Source of the DNA: Mesostigma viride
Lineage: Eukaryota > Streptophyta > Mesostigmatophyceae > Mesostigmatales > Mesostigmataceae
DNA: 64,000 bases
Reading direction: 5' to 3'
Assembly (NCBI GenBank): GCA_009746045.1
Contig: RPFO01000123.1
Span: forward strand, 277,501 to 341,500
Shown here in pieces: positions 1 through 10,279 of the stretch (the stretch's first letter is position 1; each line of letters begins with the position of its first letter). The notes below the pieces were generated by a model. It did not search any database. It had not been told where the DNA came from and worked only from the letters and a program-made list of their open reading frames with translations. The translations under genes were made by a program, and so were the position numbers.

Positions 1-21
1 GTCTGCGTGGATAGTCGAATC

Positions 22-71
22 AAGGGAAGGGAAGGGAAGGGAAGGGAAGGGAAGGGAAGGGAAGGGAAGGG
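22..71. repeat. AAGGG microsatellite
   Basis: About ten uninterrupted copies of AAGGG. It is purine-only on the plus strand. From its end to about 399 I see no gene, only short open frames without recognisable features. Confidence 0.95.
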
Positions 72-399
72 AGCCTTTATACCAGCATAGAACTACGCGT
101 TGGACACGGTAATCATGTTTGGTGGGTAAAGATAGCAATTGGGGAAGATTGCAGCCTGTGTCGGTGGGGGGTGTAAGAGGTGGGAAAGGGGTCGGGAATG
201 GGGTGTATTGGGGGGTAGCGGCAAGGGGAAACAGTTGCCAGAATAGGGAAATGCCTGTCCTCAGTGTACAGGGAGGCCTGTTCCGGCACAAGCAACTACT
301 GTAGCAAGTAGCTCTGGTCCAAGTTGTGATAGTAGTATTCGGCCCAAGCAAAGGCAAGCCACAATAAGGGCCAGGCATAAGCACAAGCTTATGGCCTAG

Positions 400-1183
400 G
401 CTTGCATGCGGCCAAGGCAAGTATAAAGATCCACTGCCAGGAGAAGCTAATAAAATGCTCAAGACGGCACGAGGGCAGGGCAAGAACCAAGGCCAGCCAT
501 CCTGCCGCAACGAGCGTACCTCCCAACACGGCCAGGGCAAGAGCCAAGGCCAGACGCCCTGCCGCAACAAGCGTACCTCTCCACACGGCCAGGGCAAGAG
601 CCAAGGCCAGCCATCCTGCCGCAACAAGCGTACCTCTCCACACGGCCAGGGCAAGAGCCAAGGCCAGCCGCCCTGCCGCAACAAGCGTACCTCTCCACAC
701 GGCCAGGGCAAGAGCCAAGGCCAGACGCCCTGCCGCAACAAGCGTACCTCTCCAAACGGCCAGGGCAAGAGCCAAGGCCAGACGCCCTGCCGCAACAAGC
801 GTACCTCTCCAAACGGCCAGGGCAAGAGCCAAGGCCAGACGCCCTGCCGCAACAAGCGTACCTCTCCACACGGCCAGGGCAAGAGCCAAGGCCAGACGCC
901 CTGCCGCAACAAGCGTACCTCTCCACACGGCCAGGGCAAGAGCCAAGGCCAGCCATCCTGCCGCAGCAAGCGTACCTCTCCACACGGCCAGGGCAAGAGC
1001 CAAGGCCAGCCGCCCTGCCGCAACAAGCGTACCTCTCCACACGGCCAGGGCAAGAGCCAAGGCCAGCCGCCCTGCCGCAACAAGCGTACCTCTCCACACG
1101 GCCAGGGCAAGAGCCAAGGCCAGCCATCCTGCCCCAACCAGCGGCTCTCATTCCAGGCTTACATGCGGCCAAGGCAAGAAAAT
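400..1183. repeat. 57-bp minisatellite A, about 12 units
   Basis: Twelve tandem units of 57 bp lie between about 473 and 1156, differing by a few substitutions. Because 57 is divisible by three, several frames on both strands stay open for 240-260 codons, each as a 19-residue repeat (for example one starting GQGKSQGQ). The array is bounded on both sides by a related block, GGCTTRCATGCGGCCAAGGC, at about 400 and 1156. It probably lies in or beyond an intron of the adenylation gene to the right. I do not regard the open frames as genes. Confidence 0.95.
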
Positions 1184-1284
1184 AACACAAACTTAATCGT
1201 CCGCTGCCAGTCAGCAGAAGAGAGGAAAGCATGCGACATGAAATAGGACATCTTTCTGTCCACTATCAGCCGAAAGCCACCAAT

Positions 1285-1442
1285 AAACAGCACATGAAAG
1301 TGCTATCGGTTGCTGGGTAACGTGGCTAGTGATAGGCCTCTATGGCGGATAGGTCACTCTAAGTAAACAGCACACAAAAGTGCTATCTGTTGCTGGGTAA
1401 GGTGGTTAGAGATAGGCCTCTATGGCGGATAGGTCGCTCTAG
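1285..1442. repeat. Tandem duplication, 2 x 80 bp
   Basis: Positions 1285-1364 and 1365-1442 are near-identical copies starting AAACAGCACA. They differ at a handful of sites. Confidence 0.9.
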
Positions 1443-1935
1443 CAAGCTCACTTGATAACATGTGGCACGTACCATAGTGACGGGTTGCTGAGAAAAGTGG
1501 TGGGAGAAAAGCCGATGACGTGGGTTCCAAATACCAACCCCCCAAGGTAGACCACCAGCCCAAAGTCATGATACTGTTGGGGACAACAGCCGGTGTCGCA
1601 GGCAGGAGACCGCAATCACAAATATGGGGGTAAGAGAGCGTTAGATGCAGGTACTGTGCAGCAAACAGCATGACTTGCAGGTGGAAAGGTGTTGCGATGG
1701 AAAGAAAATAAAGTCACACATACTGTTCAGAGAGCAGCATGCAGCATTCCTTGAAGAAGTCGCAGCACTGCAATAGTTAGGATAGGCTGACAATCATCAG
1801 GACTGTGCACCAATCACCTGCATCATTCATAGATAGATTATTGTCTTGGCACTTTGGCACAAATCCATGGCATAACTCATGGCCATGGTAAATTGGCGTA
1901 ACTCATTGGCAAATTAGATACAAATCAGCAGCACA
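1443..1935. other. No gene seen
   Basis: A stretch with no exon-like sequence. It should be intron of the minus-strand adenylation gene if that gene continues off the left edge; the expected continuation of the adenylation domain after NWLPQ was not found here. Near 1850-1915 there are short repeats of TGGC/CATGG words. Confidence 0.5.
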
Positions 1936-2230
1936 GCTCCCCTTCCCCACCCTTTCCCCCTCTTCTCCCCCCCTTCTCCCCCCCTTCTGCCCCCCTTCTG
2001 CCCCCCTTCTCCCCCCTTCTCCCCCCTTCTCCCCCCCTTCTCCCCCCCTTCTCCCCCCTTCTCCCCCCCTTCTCCCCCCCTTCTCCCCCCTTCTCCCCCC
2101 TTCTCCCCCCTTCTCCCCCCTTCTCCCCCCTTCTCCCCCCCTTCTCCCCCCTTCTCCCCCCTTCTCCCCCCTTCTCCCCCCCTTCTCCCCCCTTCTCCCC
2201 CCCTTCTCCCCCTCTTTTCCCGCTCCTCTC
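1936..2230. repeat. Homopyrimidine tract (C6-7TTCT)n, intronic
   Basis: About 290 bp of almost pure pyrimidine on the plus strand, built from 9-10 bp units CCCCCCTTCT. It lies about 60 bp downstream of the splice donor of the adenylation exon, inside the intron, so the sense (minus) strand is purine-only GGGGGGAGAA-type sequence. Long homopurine-homopyrimidine mirror repeats of this sort can adopt triplex DNA. Glycine/arginine-rich frames across it are artefacts. Confidence 0.9.
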
Positions 2231-2290
2231 CTGCTCTTCTCCCACATCTCCCCTGCACTCTCTGCCCCCCCCCTTGTTCCCACAGCCCAC

Positions 2291-4746
2291 CTGCGGAAGC
2301 CAGTTGACAGCAGTCTTCCCCCCCGTGTCCACAAGCCCCATGCATGTGCCCGCGGCCGCCTCGTTGAGAATCGCCGCCCGGTGGCTAATCACAACCCCCT
2401 TGGGCTCCGACGTCGACCCCGACGAGTACTGCAAATACGCTGGCTCGTCCCAGGAGGGGCGGCCGCGGGGCCAGGGTGACAGGGGCCAGTGTACCCTCGA
2501 TTCTGCCAAGTACCCCTCTCCGCCGCCACCACCATAGGGAGCCAGTTTCCCTACCCTTGCGTCCGATGGGTGGATGTCCCCATCCAGCGGACCTGAGGCC
2601 ATTACGTGGACGCTCCCGTCCATCCCCTTCCAGAGCGGCCCCGCATCGTGGGACGCGCGGAACGTCCCTGGGGGGGCCCGGATGGGCTTGACCGGCTTGT
2701 GGTGGAGGTCGTCGGTCGTGTGCCAGGGTATTTGGGGCCACCTGTGGTTCGATGCCTTGCTGCTGCTGCTGCTGTCGTTGTTGGAGCCTTCCTCGTGGCC
2801 ACCGGTTGGGGACTTTGGCGTCGCGGAGGCATGGGTGGTGGCGGTCTTACCCTGGCCCGCGCCCTTGCCCGCACGGAACAGCGCCTGGCCGACTGCGGTG
2901 GGGACGACAGCCGAGACCTTCCTGGCCCGGTTGTAGCCGGTGGTCGTGAGCGCTACGCACGCGCCCGACGACGCGACCACGGTGGCCAGCTTGGGCAGGT
3001 CGCGGCCCAGGGATCCTGGGTGGGGCGGGTAGACCGGCACAGCGACCACGCGCGCGCGCATGCACGCGAGCATGGCCACAATGAAGGGGAGCCCCGGGGG
3101 GTAGCATAAGACGGCCCGGCCGCCGATGGGGACCTTCCATTCGTGGACGAGTGACCACGCGACGCGGTCGATGGCGGATTGGAGCGAGTGGGGGTTCAGA
3201 GAGGCCTCCTCGGCCCCGGACGGGGAGAGCCAGGTAAAGAGGCGGAAGTCGGGTGGGTGGGTGGCCACCCAGTAGTCGAGCGTGTCGAATACGGTGATGC
3301 CGCTGCAAAGAGGGGGTGGGGCATTACAGTGACCATGACCATCATGCAAGGCTTCGCGAGGGCGACCCTTATATTGACCATTACAGTGACCATGACCATC
3401 ATGTGAGGCTTCGCGAGGGCAACCCTTATATTGACCATTACAGTGACCATGACCATCATGTGAGACTTCGCGAGGGCAACCATTAGAGTGACCACTACAG
3501 TGACCATGACCATCAAGCGAGGCTTCGTGAGGGCGACCATGAGAGTGACCACTACGGTGACCATGACCATCATGCAAGGCTTCGCGAGGGCGACCATGAG
3601 AGTGACCACTACAGTGACCATGACCATCATGCAAGGCTTCGCGAGGGCGACCATGAGAGTGACCATTACAGTGACCATGACCATCATGTGAGGCTTCGCG
3701 AGGGCAACCATTAGAGTGACCACTACAGTGACCATGACCATCAAGCGAGGCTTCGTGAGGGCGACCATGAGAGTGACCACTACAGTGACCATGACCATCA
3801 TGCGAGGCTTCGCGAGGGCGACCCTTATATTGACCATTACAGTGACCATGACCATCATGTGAGGCTTCGCGAGGGCAACCATTAGAGTGACCACTACAGT
3901 GACCATGACCATCATGCGAGGCTTCGTGAGGGCGACCATGAGAGTGACCACTACAGTGACCATGACCATCATGCGAGGCTTCGCGAGGGCGACCATTAGA
4001 GTGACCACTACAGTGACCGTGACCATCATGCGAGGCTTCGCGAGGGCAACCCTTTCAAGCGCTTTGCACCATTATAGTGGGTGGGAGTCTGTACGTCCGG
4101 GCCAACCGACCCCTGACAAGGGGTGGCACTCGCGAAGCCTAGCCATGCAGTGGGTGGAGAGATGTCTGGGGAAGCAGGAGGTCAGGGTCCCAGAGATGAT
4201 TAGGCGCAATGGGAGAGAGTCGGGGGATAGGCAAAAGGGCATATTTGGATGAAGTGTGGATGTGGGGGGTGGGGTGGGGTGGGGTGGGGGGGGGGGTTGG
4301 GGTGGGGGGGGGGAGTGTACGGGGGAACAGGGGGGGGCAATGTAGGGGGCAGGGGGCAAAGGGGACCTGTAGGGCATATTAGGGCATAGGACATAACAGG
4401 AAGGGGAAAGGGGACGTGTAGGGCACATTAGGGCATAGGACATAACACCTTTTAGGAAGGGGAAAGGGGAGCAGAAGGCGTGCAAATGCGGCACGCAATT
4501 GGAAGTACGTGCCTGCCTTCGTTACCGAATCTGGCGCACCGGCCGACCGGCGGCACTAGCAACTATTGCACGCGAGGAGGCTCCTGCTAGTAGGCGAGCT
4601 TTCGGCTCCTGGCCGTTCCTTGTATTGCCAGACACACAACCCAAATCGAGGCACACTCGGTACCTGAGTCGGAACTCTGGAGGGAGGCCTTGAAGGGCGA
4701 GGCGCAGCGTTTCACTTTCGTCATCGTCGCAGCTCATTCTGCTCAT
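2291..4746 (-). CDS. Acyl-AMP ligase / adenylation-domain protein, first two exons (partial)
   Basis: This is the N-terminal half of an ANL-superfamily adenylation domain, closest in style to fatty-acyl-AMP ligases that activate acyl chains with ATP, sometimes as the loading domain of a polyketide synthase. Exon 2 (3302-2291) runs from an acceptor TTTGCAG to a donor CAG/GTGGGC. It encodes GITVFDTLDYW at its start, a YPPGLPFIVA...VVAVPVYPP block typical of FAALs, the P-loop-like A3 core YLQYSSGSTSEPKGVV, and ends at NWLPQ. About 110 residues of low-complexity Ser/Gly/Pro insertion precede A3, as is common in volvocine-type algal proteins. A candidate exon 1 (4746-4664) begins MSRMSCDDDESETL and ends in donor CAG/GTACCG; it joins exon 2 in phase (AG+C). 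The intron between them, 1361 bp, contains a 57-bp minisatellite. The rest of the gene (A4-A10, any carrier domain) lies beyond the left edge or is missing. The family is fairly sure, the specificity unknown, and exon 1 is inferred. Confidence 0.72.
3329..4053. repeat. 57-bp minisatellite B, about 12.5 units, in intron 1
   Basis: Tandem 57-bp units beginning GTGACCATGACCATCATG lie between the two exons of the adenylation gene. On the minus strand one frame reads as a His/Gly-rich 19-residue repeat (HDGHGHCSGHSHG), another as a hydrophobic Val/Thr/Met repeat. The unit length equals that of minisatellite A but the sequence is different. Placed within an in-phase intron, it is most simply non-coding. 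Confidence 0.93.
4262..4470. repeat. G-rich block and short tandem duplication
   Basis: Positions 4262-4315 are runs of 4-12 G separated by single T (GGGGTGGGGT type), a strong plus-strand G-quadruplex candidate. At about 4372-4470 a block of roughly 50 bp containing GGGCATAGGACATAAC is present twice. All of this is inside the predicted intron 1 of the adenylation gene. Confidence 0.85.
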
Positions 4747-4930
4747 AAGCGTCGACGAAGTTCTCGCGGAGCAGGGATGGAATGCCAGAGGAGGTAGGCG
4801 CGATTACGGCCGATTACCTTGCCCCGTGCGGCCGAGAAACGGCAAGGCTGCCCGCCCGCCCACCAGCATTCAGCAGGCGTGACGTGGGGTGGCGCTAAGG
4901 ACCCATGTTGGAATGTGCGCCCCCCGCCGG

Positions 4931-5105
4931 CAAGGTAATTACAGCCCGCGCCAATGCATAACGAAAATGAAAATTTTTAATAAAGGAATTTAGCGGCCGG
5001 GTCTGTCTCGCTGACCCTGCAAGGTAATTATAGCCCGCACCAATGCATAACGAAAATGAAAGATTTTTATAAAGGAATTTAGCGGCCGGGTCTGCCTCGC
5101 TGACA
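4931..5105. repeat. Tandem duplication, 2 x about 88 bp, upstream of the adenylation gene
   Basis: 4931-5019 and 5020-5105 are near-identical, each starting CAAGGTAATTA and including CCAATGCATAACG. They lie 185 bp upstream of the predicted minus-strand start codon at 4746, so they sit where promoter sequence of that gene is expected. Function is not shown by the sequence. Confidence 0.9.
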
Positions 5106-6047
5106 TTATCAGCAGGCGGATGGGGATGAATCCATCCACACGGCCAGCTGCAGAGCTCTGCGAGCTAAAGCGTGCATGACTGCCATCGTGCTGACTGAGC
5201 AGCCTACGACCCAGCGGCAAAATAAGTAACTTCTCGACAATGTATCACCTCTTGGGAAGCAATCAACCGATTTCGATACACCGGATTGTCAGGCATTTTC
5301 GCTCTACTGTATGGTGCGCTACACCGGACGGGTGGTTCCGCTGCATTTGGGAGCGCGTTATGCATTATATATATTGGGCCGCTTGCTATTCTTGGGGACG
5401 CGGCCGGTCCTATCTTGCCGTCACAAAAATTATGCTAAATAATGGTGGGGAAAAAGGCAGGCGGTACTGCCTTTTATTATTATTAGCCAGTTTTATCTAA
5501 ACATATGAAAGACCATCGGGCGACGGGCATCCTGTGACGGATCCCACTGACTGACAGTGACTGACGGTACTCTGCCTTGTACCACGTGTAATCAGCTTAG
5601 GCTCCAGTGAGCGGCACTGAACGAGCCATTATGAATGGCAGGCGCCCACGTGGCAAGCAGCTTGTGTTAATAATGACCGGCCGCCAACCGCTTCTGGGTA
5701 CCAGCGGTGAGGGGGTTCCTTCGGTACAAAACCGTCTTATTCCATTCCTACAGTAGCACGTGGGCGAGAGCGGGGCCGAGATGCAAGACTGAGAAGTTGA
5801 CGACGTCTTGTTGATGTCGTCTGCCTCGTCTCAGGGCATAGCAGGCTCCCACAATATTGTAAGTTGAGACAAATGACTGGCGACACATGGTGACTGTGGC
5901 ATTTTTCTTTAATTAGCACCGGCCGCGTAAGATGGCGAATTCAAGTGTAGTGATGTCTTGGCTCGTCCAGAATTGATCCACCGTCACCAAACTTAAGGCG
6001 TACATCTAATTTGGCAGACCCAAGTGTCTTTCGGGCTGATTATTAAC
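5106..6047. other. Intergenic, no gene seen
   Basis: Spacer between the minus-strand adenylation gene and the plus-strand COA6 gene, which are divergent. An AT run TTATATATATT sits near 5364. No protein-like open frame was recognised. It should carry the COA6 promoter and 5' leader. Confidence 0.5.
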
Positions 6048-6338
6048 ATGGGCACGGATTCTCCAAAGCTAGACGTCTCGAAGGAGGGTCGAAGAAAGTG
6101 CTACCACGCGAGAGACGATTTTTTCGACTGCGTGGACAAAAATGTGAAAACCGTGCTGACCGAGTCTGATCTGTCCACGAAGGCGCCTCGCAAGTGCAGC
6201 GAGCTGCTGTCCAAGTACAGGGAAAACTGCCCGTCATCATGGTGTACATACTTCAATCGGCAATACTTAGAAGGAAGGAAGGTGGAGAGGCTTTTGCAAA
6301 ACGCCATCCCTCAACCGCCAGCTGTGTCTCGGGGCTGA
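6048..6338 (+). CDS. COA6: Cytochrome c oxidase assembly factor 6 (COA6) homologue
   Basis: A 96-residue CHCH-type protein. It shows C18-x9-C28 and C50-x10-C61, the combination characteristic of COA6, with RKCYHARDDFFDC resembling the family's CW.ARD.Y..C and NCPSSWCTYFNR resembling SCP..W..YFD. COA6 is an intermembrane-space factor that helps load copper into COX2 during complex IV assembly; the paired cysteines form disulfides through the MIA40 route. The open frame continues upstream to about 6024 without an ATG, so the ATG at 6048 (AACATGGGC) is taken as the start. It is uninterrupted by introns here, although a 5' exon cannot be excluded because a TTTGGCAG acceptor-like site lies at about 6011-6018. 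An additional Cys66 is present. Length fits the family. Confidence 0.85.
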   Translation: MGTDSPKLDVSKEGRRKCYHARDDFFDCVDKNVKTVLTESDLSTKAPRKCSELLSKYRENCPSSWCTYFNRQYLEGRKVERLLQNAIPQPPAVSRG

Positions 6339-7570
6339 ATCCCGTTGGATATTGGTGCCTGGCATTGCAACTGGCTGGGTAAAACGGGCGCAACGCCCCT
6401 GGCCATTGCCTTCTATGGCAGCTCGTGTACATTCTGAGGCAGAAGGTGCTCTCATGTGCCTTTCATTCTCTTCTCTTTGACTGCCCTCTCATCATCCGTT
6501 ATCATCGGACCTTAGCATTTTTAACTGCCGCAGTGTTGCCCCGAACTTGGCAACATGCAAAGTTCAGCGCGTCAGCGCTGCTATTAGCACGGTACTTCCT
6601 CATAGCCGCCTGCCAAGGCAGCTATCAAGCCAGGGATTTGAGAATAGCGTCTAACTGAAGCATCAGATCCTCCAACTTTCCTGCAGTAGATGACCGTCAA
6701 ACCATGAGCGCCCTGGAAGTATTTGACGCTACCTGGCATTACTGAAGGGTCTATGTCGGCAATCGGGAATCTGCGCACAGGCAACTTGTTTGCTGATGTC
6801 CCTGGCCTACCTGCCGTCGGTAGGTTTGCTAAAATCAGCTGTGCGTGCAAGAAATATGAAGACAACCATTTATGCCATTTGCTAGAAGCATGAGCTCTGT
6901 TGGCATGCTGCCCAAGTTGCAACTAACACGCATAAAGCATACACCTTAATCCCTTTTGGTTTGATTGACTGACTTAAGTCAGCTAATTATTGTTAACCCT
7001 TGGATGGTGTCCAACTGGTTCCTAAAAGTAGTTACCTGTTGCACTTTGCATTATAAGGTCCACAAACCAACCTAAAACCAATTTTACTATCCATATTGGG
7101 ACCAAAGCACACACACACATGTATATAGTTCTCCGCACAGATCGCATAGTATCTCCGCACATCTGAACCCTGTGATGCCAGATCTCCTTTGCGGCCGTTC
7201 CGAGCTTGGCACTGGATTCGTTGTCCACATCGTCGCGTCGCTGCAGCAACACGATGTTTTCTGGCATACGCATGCTTTTGGTTCCCGCCGCACATTTGAA
7301 AGTGCTGTCCTCCGGCTTTTTGCCTTTGCACTATGTGCAGTTCTTGGACGTTTGGAATCATGGCATGGCTAACGTGATGACTGACTAGCTAGACCTTTTC
7401 AGTGGTTTTCCATTTGCGGGTATTTCCTCGTAAATGGTGGGAGAGCGATCGCAGCAATGGTGCTCACCACTAGGCACACGCACTCCCGGCCAGTTAGGCT
7501 CGAAACACACGCCCTGATCAAGCATGCTGTTTCCGGCCCCGCCGTCTAGGTCATCTAGTCGCTCTACACG
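6339..7570. other. No gene seen; COA6 3' region and spacer
   Basis: About 1.2 kb downstream of COA6 without a convincing exon. A short (AC)n run lies near 7109-7119. No TGTAA signal was found close to the COA6 stop. Confidence 0.5.
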
Positions 7571-8545
7571 TAAATTAAATTATAACATGCCTCCGTGGGG
7601 GGGTCATGTAGCACATATTCCATTATGGATGGGGTGGAGGTCGGAGGAAGCCGCGTGATCGAACTATCCTAACTCTAAGCTATCTAGAAAATCCTAACTA
7701 CACTACTCATCAAAACGCCTCCTCCGCTTGGGGGGAGGTGGCTTGCCCACAGGGTCGGGCGTGTCAGTGTGTGCCTTGACAATCTTCTTCCACCGCGTCT
7801 TGTCCTGCATGGCAGTCCAAAGACGGGAGAGAGAGTGGATGCGGTGCTCAAACTGGGCTGGGACCACTAGGTCGTCCAGCAACATCTGAACGTAGTTCGT
7901 GACAGGTTTCCCTACCCTTTTGGGAATGTCCTCGGGGCCAGGCCAGGTCAGAATGTGCCGCCCTGGCTGGCCAAGCCGCTGGGGGCCGGCCAGACCAAGG
8001 GTGGTGTCGACCTGGCTGGTGCGGGCAAGGTGTCCTACAAATGCCGGCTATCCTACGCTGCCTAATCTCGTCCGAAACACGAGGCATGCCATGATACAAA
8101 GACTCTGATGACGGACGCTCGGAAAAACCTACGTTAAGGACCTGTCGGAGCATCCTGTAAACCGTGCCGTCTAGCCTAGCTGCCAGTTTGGGTGGGAGGG
8201 TCCACGCCTCGGCGCCATACGTGAGCACCGTGAGGACGAGGACCTTGAAGAGCATGCGGTTGCGGTGCCCGCCCAGGCCCTTCGAGCGCCAGTAGGGTGT
8301 GAGCGAACGGAGCTTGGCCCAGGCAAGGCCGATGCGGGTGTCCACATCGTCGGCGGTGTCAGGAAGCCAGCTCCCCAACAGCTTGAAGCGGTCGCGGAAC
8401 GGGACCTCCGTCCCGTCGAGCAGGCGCGGCAGCGGTGGTTTACTGGATGCCCCTATCACCATCGCCTCAGTTTTGACACTAATCTCCAGCCCCACCGCCC
8501 GCGCCTCCAGGCCCAGGCAGTCCACTACACGTAAGCCAGCCATAA
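7571..8545 (-). mobile_element. 5'-truncated LINE copy (reverse transcriptase C-terminus and 3' end)
   Basis: On the minus strand 8545-8050 encodes a segment starting VVDCLGLEARAVGLEIS, with VLTYGAEAWTLPP and LDGTVYRMLRQVLNV further along. It is collinear with residues about 910-1130 of the large LINE ORF2 at 39-42.6 kb and clearly homologous. A frameshift near 8050 moves the reading to another frame, which then continues to the element's C-terminus, ending PPPPKRRRRFDE at 7703. The 3' end at 7571-7600 shows the same hairpin and A/T-rich tail as the other LINE copies. Typical 5'-truncated, dead insertion. Confidence 0.88.
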
Positions 8546-8595
8546 TTTCACATTTCCATCACCATTCATCTTCATCATCCTGAACGACTCGAACA

Positions 8596-8830
8596 CGCGG
8601 ACAAGATAACGGCAGGCTCGAGCTACCATGGTCCGGATTCTCCCGATTTCTGGCCTGCGCTGGTTGTCTCCTTGATATCTGCCCCATTTCTGGCCTGCGC
8701 TGGTTGTCTCCTTGATATCTGAGTAAGAGGGGTTGAGCGGATGACGCCAACAGCGTCTTTGCTCTGCTTCACCATCTTACTTGAAGATGATTCAGTCCGA
8801 GCCCCGCCAAAAACGACCATCTTACTCCGT
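8596..8830. repeat. Dispersed repeat fragment, with a 42-bp tandem piece
   Basis: The words GATAACGGCAGGCTCGAGCT and TCTGGCCTGCGCTGGTTGTC recur at 15930-16000. Inside, TCTGGCCTGCGCTGGTTGTC plus CCTTGATATCTG is repeated at 8649 and 8691. At about 8769-8826 two ACCATCTTAC motifs occur, a word also found in inverted orientation at 13979-14035. Confidence 0.75.
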
Positions 8831-10279
8831 CACCAAATTGGCGCGAGATCCCGAAAATCTGGTGGGCGGGAAGGTGACGACGAGGCAAAAAGTCACGCAG
8901 CACCCATGGCGGCCGTGAAAATCCTAGCGACCGTCCTGAGAACACATTACGGACAGCGAATTGATTTTGAGCCTTCATAACTCATCTACTTCACGTAGAT
9001 ATTTTTTTATCCTAAAGAAATCGGTCCATTTTTTCAGGAAAACAGAAAAAGGGCGGGCATTTTCGCGAGGTCGGGTCAGGTCCGCTGCATTTTGCAGTGG
9101 ACCCCCAAAAAGTCACACCGGAAACTTATCGAAAACGGCGACAGTGTAGTTCAAGGTAAGCCGCTCGCACGGTTCTATGACTAATTCAAAAAATTTTGAC
9201 CGAAAAACTTTTTGTTAAAACGACTGCCATTGTAAATGCCTCGTTGCCGCAGCAGTTGGAACTGCCGGGAGGGTGCGTGCGGGGCTGATCATGGCAACGC
9301 ACGTAAAAATATGCCACTCCCTCGTTTCTTTCATTTTTGTCATCCCATTTGCGCAGGGCGCTTCAACAACTTCTAGAGCGAAGCCCAGCCTGATTTTTTG
9401 CTGGCTCTGTAGTGTAGACCTGCGCTCATCACTGAATATCGCCTGCGATCGTTGCGAAATGAAGCATGAATACGCATTGCGCTGGTTGAGTCGACGCTGT
9501 ACAGTGGAACCTGCTTTTTCGGCATCCGGATCCAAGGTAGGGTGAAGCCAGCCCCGTTCCCCTTCCAGATTTTCTGCCTGTCTCTTTCCCCGAGGCTCGT
9601 GAAAGCGCCTCGTTCATGTTACGCCGGACGCCTCGTCAAGCATCGCTGCTCGAGAGGGAGACGTAAGCCATGGCCAGCCTCCCCAAACAGCGTGATGTGC
9701 GCCTGTTCATTCTTCCAAGTGTAATTCATGGCGTAGGAAGCTGAGCCTGAAGGCAACAAACAGAAGGTACATGTCCTGTATTCAACAGTCAGCACATATA
9801 GGTGTGTTGATGTGCAACCCTGGAGCTTATCCAGCTTTCACAGGCCATACAACACGCTGCTGGGGCTCCACTTTAGCGGACCTGTTGGTAAGTATTTCAA
9901 CCTCTTTCCTTGGCCAGATTATAATGCACCATGTTTATGAATGATGGGCGGCGTGTTCTGATCTGGGGCTGGGAGGCACGAAGAAACCAGGGGGGAGCCC
10001 AGGTATGTGAAGTGCGCAGATGTTGTTGCTGCCTTGGGAAACCCAGGATTCATTGCCCTTGTTACATTCAGATATGTTGAAGCAGGCTGAGAATTAAGTA
10101 CTATACATGGAAGGGGGCTGATTTGTCTTTGATATGGTTGCTGCCTATGATGATGAATATTGTTGCGGGCACAACAGAGTGCACAATGGGCTTACAGCAT
10201 TGCGTAAGAGGCATGAATCTCACCAGGACACCTTCTACGGGCTCACAACAACATCACAATAACGATTACCAAAGTGCTT
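8831..10279. other. No gene seen
   Basis: About 1.45 kb with short open frames only. GCGC-rich and A/T-rich patches at 9000-9150 look like the interiors of the TIR elements elsewhere in the window, but no element ends were identified. Confidence 0.4.

Noticed and set aside
389-1246. 240-264 codon frames on both strands
   Set aside because: All are translations of a 57-bp tandem repeat, whose length divisible by three keeps several frames open at once.
1903-2345. Glu/Gly/Lys/Arg-rich minus-strand frames
   Set aside because: They arise from the purine-rich intronic tract beyond a good splice donor at 2290.
3196-4029. 277-codon Val/Met/Thr-rich minus-strand frame resembling a membrane protein
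   Set aside because: It is a frame of minisatellite B, inside an intron defined by two in-phase exons.
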